From positions 1 to 64,000 of the forward strand of contig CACWHI010000004.1 of NCBI GenBank assembly GCA_902760595.1: DNA of 64,000 nucleotides, given 5' to 3'. A model generated the notes under the pieces. The model ran no database searches. It had not been told where the DNA came from and was given only the letters and a program-made list of their open reading frames with translations. This stretch comes from an uncultured Eubacteriales bacterium (GTDB lineage Bacteria > Bacillota > Clostridia > Christensenellales > Aristaeellaceae). Below are positions 33,832 through 42,248 of the stretch, piece after piece. The translations under genes and the position numbers were made by a program. Each line of letters opens with the position of its first letter. The stretch's first letter is position 1.

Positions 33832-36044
33832 ACAGAAGTCCCCTCCTCGGATTTGTCTTTTTGATCGGTATCCAGCCGCTGTCTTGCGACGAGATCAGCG
33901 AATACGCCGTTCTTCGCGATCAGCTCTTCGTAGGTGCCTTCCTCGATCATCGCGCCGTTCTGCATGACCAGGATCCTGTCGCAGTTCTTGATCGTGGACA
34001 GCCGGTGGGCGATCACGAGCCTTGTGCAATTCAGCTTATCCAGCGCGTCGGAAACCTGCTTCTGCGTCTTATTGTCCAGCGCGCTGGTCGCCTCGTCAAA
34101 GATCAGTATCTTCGGCTTCGGCGCGATGGCGCGCGCGATCATGAGCCGCTGCTTCTGCCCTCCGGAAACGCCGCCCTGGCCCTCGGATATCACGGTCTGC
34201 ATGCCCATCGGCATGTCGCGGATATCCTGGGCGATTCCGGCCGTTTCCGCCGCCTCCCACGCCTCTTCCAGCGTCAGCTGAGGGGCGGAGATCGTGATAT
34301 TCGAGAAGATATCGCCCTGGAACAGCTGCCCGTTCTGGATGACGACGCCGATCTGTTTGCGCAGCGAACGCGGGTCGATGCGGTTCAGGTCATGCGTATC
34401 GTAAAAGACGGCGCCCTTTTCCGGCTTTTCAAAGCCAAGCAGCAAACGTACCAAAGTCGATTTTCCGCAGCCGGTGCGTCCGACGATGGCCACGTATTCC
34501 CCGGCCTTGATTTTCAAGGACATATCATTCAGGATATAGGGCGAACTGTCGTCATAGCGGAAGGAAACGTGGCTCATCTCGATATTGCCGTTCACCTTGG
34601 TGACGACTTCCTTTTCCGCCGTCACTTCAGGCTCCGTTTTCAGGATCGGCTCCGCCATTTCCAGGATCGGCGGGATCCCCGCGATGGAGGTCGCGATGCC
34701 GGCCAGAGAGGAGAAAGCGGCCATGACCCTGACGTAAGCTGAATTGAACGCGTAATACTGGTTTGCTTCCACACCAGAAGCGACCGCCAGATAATACAGG
34801 ATCACCGTGCCGGCCAGTGAGATCGCCGTAACGAGCACCCTGTTGAGTTTGAGGAACGCCGGCGGGTTATACTCCAGCTGCGCGCTTTTGGCGTACAGGT
34901 TCCCCCAGCGCGCGAACGCGCGTTTTTCCGAGCCGGACAGCTTAATCTTCTGGATCCCGCTCAGCATGGCGAAGCCCATGCCGCTTTCCTCCGCTTCCAG
35001 GTTCATCTTCCGGCGGGAAATATCGATCTGAAGGAAGGACGCGGTCACGCTCAGCGCCATCGTCGCCAGTATGATCAGGATGGACGGCCAGACCAGCGCC
35101 GGCGCGTAATGGAGGATATCTGTGATATACAGCAGGGACATCAACGAGGTCAAACCGATGGAGAGAATGTTATTGAGGATCATCGAGCACAGACTGCTGA
35201 CAGAATTGGCGCGGTTGGCCAATTCACCTGAGGCATATTTTCTGAAAAAGCTGACCGGCAGGGACAGGATGCGCATCATCACCGAAGCCTCCACCGCCTG
35301 GGAGGTCTTGGTGTTGATCCTGTCCATCAGCAGGTTTTTGACGACTGTCAGCATCTGTCCCGCAAAGGCCGAACCGAGCAGGAACATGCCGATGCCCGCC
35401 AGCAGTGACATGCGCCGGTCCCGCATGATAGTGCCTGTGATCAGCGCGTATACCCGCGGCTCGATCTTGCCGACGATCGTCACGACGAAGGTCGCAATGA
35501 TGATCAGCACCAGATCGCTGCGCGATATGCTGTTCCACATATATGCGAGCAGGTCCGGGATCCCCAGCTTTTTCATCGGCAGCGGACGGTAGAAGCACAG
35601 CGCTTCCAGCGCGAACATACCGGAGTTCTTTTTTGTTACCCTTGTTTTTTTACCGGTCTTTGGATCCTCGAACCAATAGCCGACCAGCCCCGGAAGCAGC
35701 GCCACGGTCGTGCCGGTTTCCCTGATGTAGCCGAGCATCGGCCCATAGGCGTCATTCTGCCAGCCTTCCTCAAGATCGACCTCGCGTATCATGAGGCCCG
35801 ATGGACGCAGCGCGTATTCCAGCTGTTCCGTCACATTCGTGATATTGTCCGGGATCTCGACCGGCTTCTGGTGAAAATATTTGAGGATCCGATCGACCGC
35901 TTCCTTCACGATCACCTGGTCATCCATGAGACGCTGTGCGTTCCACTTGTCCAGCACAACGCTGGCCATGTTGAAAAAGGACTCTTCCAGGGTCTCCTGA
36001 TCGCTCTGAAGCCGCTGCTTGATCTGTTCGTTAAACCAACCCAT
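33828..36044 (-). CDS. NHLP-type bacteriocin export ABC transporter, subunit 2 (no peptidase)
   Basis: 738 residues. An N-terminal soluble domain (1-170), six membrane helices (about 175-445) and a nucleotide-binding domain with IVGRTGCGKSTLVRLL, SGGQKQRLMIARA and ILIFDEATSALD. The architecture and partner gene match the NHLM/NHLP ABC2 family (TIGR03797), which works with a peptidase-bearing partner to export leader-containing peptides. It lacks the C39 cysteine domain. It lies 12 bp after the partner gene in the same operon. Confidence 0.9.
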   Translation of the reverse strand: MGWFNEQIKQRLQSDQETLEESFFNMASVVLDKWNAQRLMDDQVIVKEAVDRILKYFHQKPVEIPDNITNVTEQLEYALRPSGLMIREVDLEEGWQNDAYGPMLGYIRETGTTVALLPGLVGYWFEDPKTGKKTRVTKKNSGMFALEALCFYRPLPMKKLGIPDLLAYMWNSISRSDLVLIIIATFVVTIVGKIEPRVYALITGTIMRDRRMSLLAGIGMFLLGSAFAGQMLTVVKNLLMDRINTKTSQAVEASVMMRILSLPVSFFRKYASGELANRANSVSSLCSMILNNILSIGLTSLMSLLYITDILHYAPALVWPSILIILATMALSVTASFLQIDISRRKMNLEAEESGMGFAMLSGIQKIKLSGSEKRAFARWGNLYAKSAQLEYNPPAFLKLNRVLVTAISLAGTVILYYLAVASGVEANQYYAFNSAYVRVMAAFSSLAGIATSIAGIPPILEMAEPILKTEPEVTAEKEVVTKVNGNIEMSHVSFRYDDSSPYILNDMSLKIKAGEYVAIVGRTGCGKSTLVRLLLGFEKPEKGAVFYDTHDLNRIDPRSLRKQIGVVIQNGQLFQGDIFSNITISAPQLTLEEAWEAAETAGIAQDIRDMPMGMQTVISEGQGGVSGGQKQRLMIARAIAPKPKILIFDEATSALDNKTQKQVSDALDKLNCTRLVIAHRLSTIKNCDRILVMQNGAMIEEGTYEELIAKNGVFADLVARQRLDTDQKDKSEEGTSV

Positions 36045-36056
36045 CAGAACACCCTC

Positions 36057-38255
36057 TCATTCCGAAGTAACCAGTTCGGCATATGCGCCGTTCTTGGCAA
36101 ACAGCTCGTCATGCGTGCCGCGCTCCACAATTTTCCCTTTTTCCAGAACGATGATCTCGTCGCAGTCCCGAATCGTAGACAGCCGGTGCGCGATCACGAT
36201 ACAGCTGATCCCGCGGTCCTTGATGGCCCGGACCAGCTCAAATTCCGTCTTGGCGTCCAGCGCGCTGGTCGCTTCATCCAGAATGATGATCGAAGGATCC
36301 TGGGCCAGTACGCGCGCGATCTCCAGGCGCTGCCGCTGTCCGCCGGAAAGATCCTTGCCGTTCTCGGTGAGCTTGGCCTGATAGCCGCCCGGACGCTGCA
36401 GAATATCGTCATGGATCTGCGCATCGCGCGCGGCGAGGATGACCTCGAAATCCGCGATCGAGGTGTCCCACATGCGGATGTTGTTGGCGATGGTGTCCTC
36501 AAACAGGACAATGTCCTGGTCGACCATGGCGACAGAGCCGGTAAACACGCCGCGCGGGATCTCGCTGATCGGCTTTCCGTCAAACAGGATCTCGCCCGAC
36601 CAGGGCTTGTACAGGCCGGTGATCAGCTTGCTCACGGTCGATTTGCCGCTGCCGCTGCCGCCTACGATGGCGATCCTGCTTCCCGGCTTCATCGTCATGG
36701 AGAAGTCCGTGACGGTCGGATTTCCGAGAGGAGAATAGCCGAAGGTCACGTTCTTCAGCTCCACCTGCCCCTTCAGCTTCGCGTAATCGGTATCATCCGA
36801 AATCGCTTCGTTCGCGAGCATCGGATCATCCGGATACTGCATCACGTCCTCGACACGCTCCATCTCCGTGCGCATCTCCTGGATCGTCTGCCCCGCGTCG
36901 ACCAGCGTCGTGGCCGGCTCCATGAAGGAAGCGAGGATCTGCTGGAAGGTCGTGATCATGCCCAGGGTAAAGTTGCCGTCCATCGCCAGCCTCACGCCCA
37001 GGAACAGGACCGTGTAATTCGAAGCCGTGCTGATAAACTGCGGGATCAGGCCGATCCGGGCATTCAGGGTGGTAAACTTGACCTGCTGGGTGTTGACCGA
37101 TGCCTGGTAGCCCGACCATTTCCGGAAAAAACCGCTTTCCGCGCCGGCGGATTTGATGGTTTCCGTCATGCTGATGCCAGCCATGGTCGCCGAGGCAAGC
37201 TTGCCCTGATCGCGCATCTGCACGCGGGTCAGGTTGACGCGTTTGTTGGAGAGGTACCGCGCCACAAACAGGTTGAGCACCAATGAGATCAGCCCGACCA
37301 GCGTCATGATGGGACTGTAGCGGAGCATCACGAACAGGTAAAACAGCATCATCACGGTATTCAGCGCCAGCGGCCCCACGGTGTTGACCAGCGTGCCGGC
37401 GATGGATGCGTTGGTTGACTGACGCTGCAGGATATCGCCCGTCAAGCGCTGCGAGAAGAACTCGATCGGCAGCCGCAGCACCTTCCACATATAGCTGGCG
37501 TTGCCTTCGATGGCCATTTTTCCGTCGATCTTCAGGTTGTATACGGTCTTGGTCCATTCAACGATGATCTGGAACACGCACAGGAGCGCCATGACCAGGA
37601 TGAACGGGTGCAGCCATTCCGGCGCGCGCCGCGTCAGCAGCCTGTCGTAGAAAATGCGCGAAAGGACCGGATTGATGATCCCGAACAGGTAGGAGATGAT
37701 CGAGATCATGATGATGAACACGACCGCGGGACGTGCGCCCTTCAGCCGCCTGCGGGCAAACTCCAGCGTGCTCTTCCGCTTGCCGGAGGGGACAAAATTA
37801 GGGCCCGGCGCGAAGGTGAGGCAAAGCCCCGTGAAGGACTGGTCAAACTCCTCCATGGATACCGCGACCGTGCCCCGGGCAGGATCATTGATCACCGCCT
37901 TGTTGCCCTTAAAGCCGTTCAGGACCACAAAGTGGTTGAAATTCCAGTGGATGATGCACGGATACGTCACCAGCTTGCGGATGCCGTCCAGCTCCAGCTT
38001 GTAGCCGTGTACCTCCAGCCCGTAATTCTGCCCCGCCAGAAAGACGTTCTTCATATTGGAACCGTCGCGGGATACGCCACAGGCCAGGCGAACCTGCTCC
38101 AGCGGCACCCATTTATGGTAGTAGGCCAGGATCATCGCGAGCGACGCCGCACCGCACTCCAGCGCCTCCATCTGCATGATGACCGGCACCCGCGCCACGC
38201 CTGTTCTCACACCCTGCGGAACCGATTTGGCGGAGGTCTTTTTTTCTTCAGCCAT
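36057..38255 (-). CDS. NHLP-type peptide exporter with C39 peptidase domain (peptidase/permease/ATPase)
   Basis: 732 residues. The C39 cysteine peptidase domain is at 20-150: C34 in ALECGAASLAM, H108 in NFNHFVVL and D124 in INDPARG form the catalytic triad that cuts after double-glycine leaders. Six helices follow (about 180-440), then the ATPase with IVGGSGSGKSTVSKL, LSGGQRQRLEIAR and IIILDEATSALD. The family (TIGR03796) exports and matures RiPP or bacteriocin precursors. Candidate substrates in the window are the LysM peptide at 24446 and the small peptide at 41913. Preceded by the HlyD-like gene in operon B. Confidence 0.94.
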   Translation of the reverse strand: MAEEKKTSAKSVPQGVRTGVARVPVIMQMEALECGAASLAMILAYYHKWVPLEQVRLACGVSRDGSNMKNVFLAGQNYGLEVHGYKLELDGIRKLVTYPCIIHWNFNHFVVLNGFKGNKAVINDPARGTVAVSMEEFDQSFTGLCLTFAPGPNFVPSGKRKSTLEFARRRLKGARPAVVFIIMISIISYLFGIINPVLSRIFYDRLLTRRAPEWLHPFILVMALLCVFQIIVEWTKTVYNLKIDGKMAIEGNASYMWKVLRLPIEFFSQRLTGDILQRQSTNASIAGTLVNTVGPLALNTVMMLFYLFVMLRYSPIMTLVGLISLVLNLFVARYLSNKRVNLTRVQMRDQGKLASATMAGISMTETIKSAGAESGFFRKWSGYQASVNTQQVKFTTLNARIGLIPQFISTASNYTVLFLGVRLAMDGNFTLGMITTFQQILASFMEPATTLVDAGQTIQEMRTEMERVEDVMQYPDDPMLANEAISDDTDYAKLKGQVELKNVTFGYSPLGNPTVTDFSMTMKPGSRIAIVGGSGSGKSTVSKLITGLYKPWSGEILFDGKPISEIPRGVFTGSVAMVDQDIVLFEDTIANNIRMWDTSIADFEVILAARDAQIHDDILQRPGGYQAKLTENGKDLSGGQRQRLEIARVLAQDPSIIILDEATSALDAKTEFELVRAIKDRGISCIVIAHRLSTIRDCDEIIVLEKGKIVERGTHDELFAKNGAYAELVTSE

Positions 38256-38274
38256 ACAACACGCTCCTTTCCTG

Positions 38275-38727
38275 TCAGTTCAGCAGGAAGCGGATCGGGG
38301 TGGTGGTTTCCGTCACGATCTCCGCGTCATAGGTGCCAGCCGGCAGATGGAAGGTTTCATCGTCCATGGTGGCGAAGGCGAGTACTTCCTCCCCATCCTG
38401 CAGGATGAAAGAGATTTTTCCTTCTTTCCCGGCCAGGCGGAGCACCATTCCAGGCTGCACGATATCCTTGTCCCTCGGTGACAGGGCGATCGAAACGCCG
38501 CTGGCTGTCGTTCCGTCTTCAAAGGTATCTATGATAACCTCCGCCTTGACCGAGAGAGTGCTCTCCATCGTAGCAGTCGAGGCATAGGCAATGAACCCCA
38601 GCAGCAGCGCGACGATAGCGGAAAGGATCATCCACAGCCTCGGACTCGTAACGCGCATATAGTCCCTCAGCTGCTCCGGAGACGAGATGCGTTCCATCGT
38701 TTTTTTTCTGAACAGTTGATTATCCAT
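38275..38727 (-). CDS. short NHLP secretion adaptor (HlyD-like N-terminus)
   Basis: 150 residues. The start FRKKTMERISSPEQLRDYMR and the single membrane helix (about 36-55) match the N-terminus of NHLP/NHLM secretion proteins. The rest is one beta-barrel-like piece (about 60-150, GMVLRLAGKEGKISFIL). The coiled-coil hairpin and lipoyl domains of ordinary HlyD adaptors are absent, so the protein is far shorter than usual, fitting a Gram-positive cell with no outer membrane to reach. ATG 38727 follows AAAGGAG. First gene of operon B, 51 bp downstream of the TATAAT of promoter B. Confidence 0.82.
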   Translation of the reverse strand: MDNQLFRKKTMERISSPEQLRDYMRVTSPRLWMILSAIVALLLGFIAYASTATMESTLSVKAEVIIDTFEDGTTASGVSIALSPRDKDIVQPGMVLRLAGKEGKISFILQDGEEVLAFATMDDETFHLPAGTYDAEIVTETTTPIRFLLN

Positions 38728-38777
38728 AAAGGACTCCTTTCCGCCCATTCGGCAGAGGGTAATATAAACTGAGATAC

Positions 38778-38807
38778 ATTATAGCTGATTGTCCAGCATT
38801 TGTCCAA
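38778..38807 (-). promoter_or_regulatory. operator/promoter B: TTGGACA direct repeat, 11-bp period, TATAAT
   Basis: On the minus strand: TTGGACA (38801-38807), AATG, CTGGACA (38790-38796), six bases, TATAAT (38778-38783). The TGGACA of the first repeat also sits 17 nt from TATAAT as a near-consensus -35, so a protein on the repeats would contact RNA polymerase directly. It precedes the secretion operon that also encodes the SARP-like regulator, suggesting autoregulation. Confidence 0.82.
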
Positions 38808-38840
38808 CTGTCTTTTTTCGTGATTGTCTGAGCCAGCGAA

Positions 38841-40298
38841 CTATCCAAGGATCACAGACAGTGACCCGAAGAACAGAAGCAGGATCACGAGGAACGCGAG
38901 CTCCTGCTTCCAGCGCTTCTGCAGCAGGCCCACGCATTCCCGCATGAACGCGTTCGGCCAGTACCACCACTTGGTCTTGCCGCCGATTCCCTCCGCGTGC
39001 AGGCCCGCGAAGTTGGACCAGACGCCGCTCCGGAATACATGATAGTTCGTCGTGGCGAATATCGTCCTGGCCCGGGCGTTTTCCCTGTCGATGATCTGTT
39101 TTGAATACTCCATATTCTGGAAGGTGTTCCGCGCCGCGCGCTCGGGGATGATCCGTTCCTCCGGGATCCCCTGTTCGAGCAGGTAGTGCTTCATCGCATC
39201 GGCTTCAGTCATGCTCTCGTTCTTTCCCTGCCCGCCGGAGGGAATGAACACTGCCTCCTTGCCGGTCTCCGCCTTCTGCTCATTCCAGAATTCGAGCGCC
39301 TTGTCCACGCGCCCCCGCAGCAGGGGCGGGAGACTGCCGTCCTTACGGAACCAGCAGCCCAGGATGATCACATAATCCTTATCCTTTTTCGGCTGATGCA
39401 CAGCGGCTTTGATGCCGCATACCACAGAGCCCGCCAGCATGCACTCGAAATACACAAATACCGTCGCGGCGACGTTGATCAGCGTTTCCCTCGTACGGAC
39501 CTCCCATTCGGAGCCGGAGAAATCCTGCGTGAACAGATAAAAGCCGATCGCCTCACCGGCCAGCAGCATCGCCGCGATCAGGATCCCCAGCGCGTTCTGG
39601 ATCCGGGGCTTTTCATGCCTGAGCAGGACGATATTGCTGACGCCCATGGCCAGCGCGAACACGACGATCAGGGGCATGGTGATCATCATAAACTGGATGC
39701 TGGCGCTGTTGATCACGTGATAGACCGTCATCATCGAATAATTGTACGGGTCGCGCAGGTGGAGCACCGTGATCTGCAGCATCAGGACGCCGGTCACCAG
39801 CGCGAATACGGAGAAGCCGGCAAAATAGATCGTGGAGTAGGCGTAAAATGACGAGCCCTTCGCCTGGGCGTAATTCCAGAGCATGATCATGAACACTGTC
39901 AGCCAGAATACCGTAAGGGCGATCATTACCGCGACATCCCCGGTGAATCCGCCCGTGGACGCGTTGTACACCGTATGAAAGCGCCCCACATAAAGCGGAG
40001 CCAGGTTGACGAAGGTCCCGTCCTTGTCGTACAGCATCACATAGGTTCTTCCCGGCCGCTCGGGCCTGATCTCTACCCGCAGATAGCCTTTATTGATCTC
40101 GGCTCCGTCGGCGTCAAGGATATCAGGCTGTTCAACAACCAATTCGTATCCGTCCGGTCCGCGCCTGTCAGTATTCTCCTGTATCGGAATATAAGCCGAG
40201 TAATTCTGGAACAGCGTCAGCCGGCAGGCGATACAGAATACGATCAGGATAAGCGCTAATGTTGAGATCTGCCTTATCGCTCGGGTCACGTCTGTCAC
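38841..40298 (-). CDS. membrane protein with C-terminal DUF218 (YdcF/SanA-like) domain
   Basis: 485 residues. One N-terminal helix, an extracytoplasmic beta domain (about 35-115), five or six further helices (about 120-300), and then the DUF218 domain (about 310-450) with YVIILGCWFRKDGSLPPLL, IPSGGQGKNESMTEADAM and ATTNYHVFRSGV. The last ~25 residues are a final membrane helix. DUF218 proteins affect envelope integrity, for example vancomycin sensitivity through SanA and undecaprenyl-linked carbohydrate through ElyC. The protein is the last of operon C, after VanZ, an envelope-stress combination. Confidence 0.82.
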   Translation of the reverse strand: MTDVTRAIRQISTLALILIVFCIACRLTLFQNYSAYIPIQENTDRRGPDGYELVVEQPDILDADGAEINKGYLRVEIRPERPGRTYVMLYDKDGTFVNLAPLYVGRFHTVYNASTGGFTGDVAVMIALTVFWLTVFMIMLWNYAQAKGSSFYAYSTIYFAGFSVFALVTGVLMLQITVLHLRDPYNYSMMTVYHVINSASIQFMMITMPLIVVFALAMGVSNIVLLRHEKPRIQNALGILIAAMLLAGEAIGFYLFTQDFSGSEWEVRTRETLINVAATVFVYFECMLAGSVVCGIKAAVHQPKKDKDYVIILGCWFRKDGSLPPLLRGRVDKALEFWNEQKAETGKEAVFIPSGGQGKNESMTEADAMKHYLLEQGIPEERIIPERAARNTFQNMEYSKQIIDRENARARTIFATTNYHVFRSGVWSNFAGLHAEGIGGKTKWWYWPNAFMRECVGLLQKRWKQELAFLVILLLFFGSLSVILG

Positions 40299-40319
40299 CT
40301 CCGTTCCGCAAATACCCGT

Positions 40320-41399
40320 TTAATTCTCGATCACCGTAATCCGCACGCGGTCCGGCCCCGAAAACCGGATACACCTGAGTCCCGTATAAGGATCCTGCCC
40401 GATCGGACCGGCTTCGATCCCGTTCAGCTCCAGCCGCTTCAGGATCGGACCGAGCTTTCTCGCAGACATCGTCAGCGTCTGCTCCGGGAGGCTTTCACGC
40501 CGGTTGGAGCAATGGACCTCTACCTGGGACCTGCCCATCTCCAGCAGCAGATCCGTGCCCGGGGAATCCAGAGGCACCAGCTGCTTTTTCAGCCGGAAGC
40601 CCAGCTTCATCACGTAGAAATCCCAGATCTCCTCTTCATCCGTGGCCAGCAGCGTCGTCCTGGATAGACCGATGCGCCTGGCAAAGGGATACAGCGTCCG
40701 GGTCTGCGCATTGCGCTTCCAGCGCTGATATGCCCTGTACTCTTTTCTCCAGTCGGGGTGCGTCACCACATAGGCGACGGAGATGAACAGAAGCTCCCCT
40801 AATATACCGCCGATGGTATTCGATACCAGGTCGTCCATGTCGTAAAACCCGCGACGGAAGATCAGCTGCAGGTTTTCGATCAGGAACGAGATAAGGAAGC
40901 AGGCCACAGCGGGACGAACCGCGACCTTCGCGCGGAACCAGGCGAAGGTGTACGGCAGCAGATAGCCCATCGGCACAAAGAGCATGATATTCATGTACAC
41001 CTGGGCGATGTCCTCGGGCTTGAGGACCTTGATATGGGACATCGCCGCCGGGAAGCCTTCGGTGAAGATCGACCGGATCACGCCCAAAAAACCAAAATCG
41101 ATCCGCACAGCGTTCTGCAGATCCTCATACAGCGCAATATGTACCTGATAATCCTTCGTCGCGGCTCTTGAAAAAAAGACCAGCCAGGCCACCGCGGCGA
41201 CGTAAATCAAAAAAATCCCCGTCAGAATCGCCTGACGAAGCTTCAGGAGAGTTTCCGCCTGGGGATGAGCGCTGACACCGCCCTGCAGGTTCAGCCCAAG
41301 CCGCCTGCATACCCGGCGATCGATCCACGGCAACACAAAAACCATCACCAGCACCAGACCGGTGACGAGCACATTCGTCATAAGACCGTTAGCGTTCAC
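40320..41399 (-). CDS. VanZ-family membrane protein fused to a VOC (glyoxalase-like) domain
   Basis: 359 residues. The VanZ part (about 5-215) has five hydrophobic segments and the signature SFLIENLQLIFRRGFYDMDD (171-190), then LVSNTIGGILGELLF. VanZ proteins lower teicoplanin susceptibility by an unknown mechanism. From about 245 to the end a soluble segment (EEIWDFYVMKLGFRLKKQL, TDLLLEMGRSQVEVH, CIRFSGPDRVRITVIE) follows the VOC/glyoxalase fold. VOC proteins bind small ligands and include bleomycin- and fosfomycin-resistance proteins. I know of no standard VanZ-VOC fusion. It sits between the ECF sigma and DUF218 genes of operon C. Confidence 0.82.
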   Translation of the reverse strand: MNANGLMTNVLVTGLVLVMVFVLPWIDRRVCRRLGLNLQGGVSAHPQAETLLKLRQAILTGIFLIYVAAVAWLVFFSRAATKDYQVHIALYEDLQNAVRIDFGFLGVIRSIFTEGFPAAMSHIKVLKPEDIAQVYMNIMLFVPMGYLLPYTFAWFRAKVAVRPAVACFLISFLIENLQLIFRRGFYDMDDLVSNTIGGILGELLFISVAYVVTHPDWRKEYRAYQRWKRNAQTRTLYPFARRIGLSRTTLLATDEEEIWDFYVMKLGFRLKKQLVPLDSPGTDLLLEMGRSQVEVHCSNRRESLPEQTLTMSARKLGPILKRLELNGIEAGPIGQDPYTGLRCIRFSGPDRVRITVIEN

Positions 41400-41418
41400 G
41401 GCCGATCGTATTCCCTGC

Positions 41419-41910
41419 TCACGCGGACTTGGCTCCCATGTATTCCTTGAGCAGCACCAGCGCGTTCTGATGGCGCAGTTTGGTCGCGCCGTAGCTCAGG
41501 CCCATGATGCCCGCGATTTCCGTCAGCGTCTTGCGGTCATAGTATCTCAGCACGATGATGTCCATCAGCTGCTGGGGCAGTCTGCGCAGCGCGGTCGCCA
41601 GCTCTCCCAGCGTTTCCGTCTGCAGCAGTCCTTCTTCCACTTCAGAGTCATCCGACATGTTCTCATCCAGTTCCTCGGGATGCTTCATCCTGCGGAAAAA
41701 GTCGATCACGGTGTTCCGCGTGATCGTAAAAACCCAGGTGCTGACGGAAGCTTTCGACGGATCATAATCCGGAAGCTTCCGCTGCACCTTTTCAAATACG
41801 TCCGCGCACAGGTCTTCTGCGTCCGCATATCCATGTACTCTTGCGCGGATGTAGCCCATTACCTTGTCATGGTATGCCAGATAAATCTGTTCCATGTCGG
41901 GGCTTGTCAT
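41419..41910 (-). CDS. ECF-type sigma factor
   Basis: 163 residues. Region 2 (about 8-80) has AYHDKVMGYIRARVHGYADAEDLCADVF and STWVFTITRNTVIDFFRR; region 4 (about 105-158) has LRRLPQQLMDIIVLRYYDRKTLTEIAGIMGLSYGATKLR. Directs RNA polymerase to a limited set of promoters. A transmembrane anti-sigma gene, usual for ECF factors, is not adjacent; the 62-residue protein encoded 2 bp upstream is the only partner candidate. In operon C, under promoter C. Confidence 0.92.
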   Translation of the reverse strand: MTSPDMEQIYLAYHDKVMGYIRARVHGYADAEDLCADVFEKVQRKLPDYDPSKASVSTWVFTITRNTVIDFFRRMKHPEELDENMSDDSEVEEGLLQTETLGELATALRRLPQQLMDIIVLRYYDRKTLTEIAGIMGLSYGATKLRHQNALVLLKEYMGAKSA

Positions 41911-41912
41911 CT

Positions 41913-42101
41913 TTACTTGCGATCCTCCTTGCTCTCTTTCAAGGGCAGGTCGGGCACACCGGCGGCGGAAACCATTTCCATGTCGTCCATGGACAGTTCG
42001 CGGATCCCGTAGCGGGAGTGGACGGAATCGATCAGACGCTCCAGATCCGCGTTCTTTTCAAACTTCTGATAATCAAACATTTTCGTTAATTTGCGTTCCA
42101 T
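41913..42101 (-). CDS. leader-like small peptide upstream of the ECF sigma gene
   Basis: 62 residues. No membrane segment. Residues 36-48 read LSMDDMEMVSAAG: aligned to the double-glycine leader rule, L36, S37, D40, M41, V44 and the pair A46-A47 sit at -12, -11, -8, -7, -4, -2 and -1, so it resembles a C39-exporter leader in which Gly-Gly is replaced by Ala-Ala. A 15-residue acidic/basic tail would be the product. Alternatively it is a small regulator of the sigma factor encoded 2 bp downstream. ATG 42101 follows AAGGAGG. First gene of operon C. Confidence 0.72.
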   Translation of the reverse strand: MERKLTKMFDYQKFEKNADLERLIDSVHSRYGIRELSMDDMEMVSAAGVPDLPLKESKEDRK

Positions 42102-42217
42102 AACTTGTTACCTCCTTGAGTTTGACCTCGTTGATTTATACGCAGTTACGGAACGATTGGCAGCGATTGTCCAGAAGTTTTTTCCCTGGTATGCCTGCCC
42201 CACAATTGCGTGGTCAT

Positions 42218-42247
42218 ATTATCACCGATTGTCCAACAGATGTCCAA
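42218..42247 (-). promoter_or_regulatory. operator/promoter C: TTGGACA direct repeat, 11-bp period
   Basis: On the minus strand: TTGGACA (42241-42247), TCTG, TTGGACA (42230-42236), six bases, GATAAT (42218-42223). It begins one base after the polC stop codon. A further single CTGGACA lies in the transcript leader (complement of 42169-42175), without a partner at 11 bp. It drives the small peptide, ECF sigma, VanZ-VOC and DUF218 genes. Confidence 0.82.
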
Positions 42248-42248
42248 C

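Noticed and set aside
42169-42175. A fourth SARP-type operator at the single CTGGACA in the operon C leader
   Set aside because: No second heptamer lies 11 bp away and no -10 hexamer is spaced as in A, B and C, so it is noted only as a half-site.
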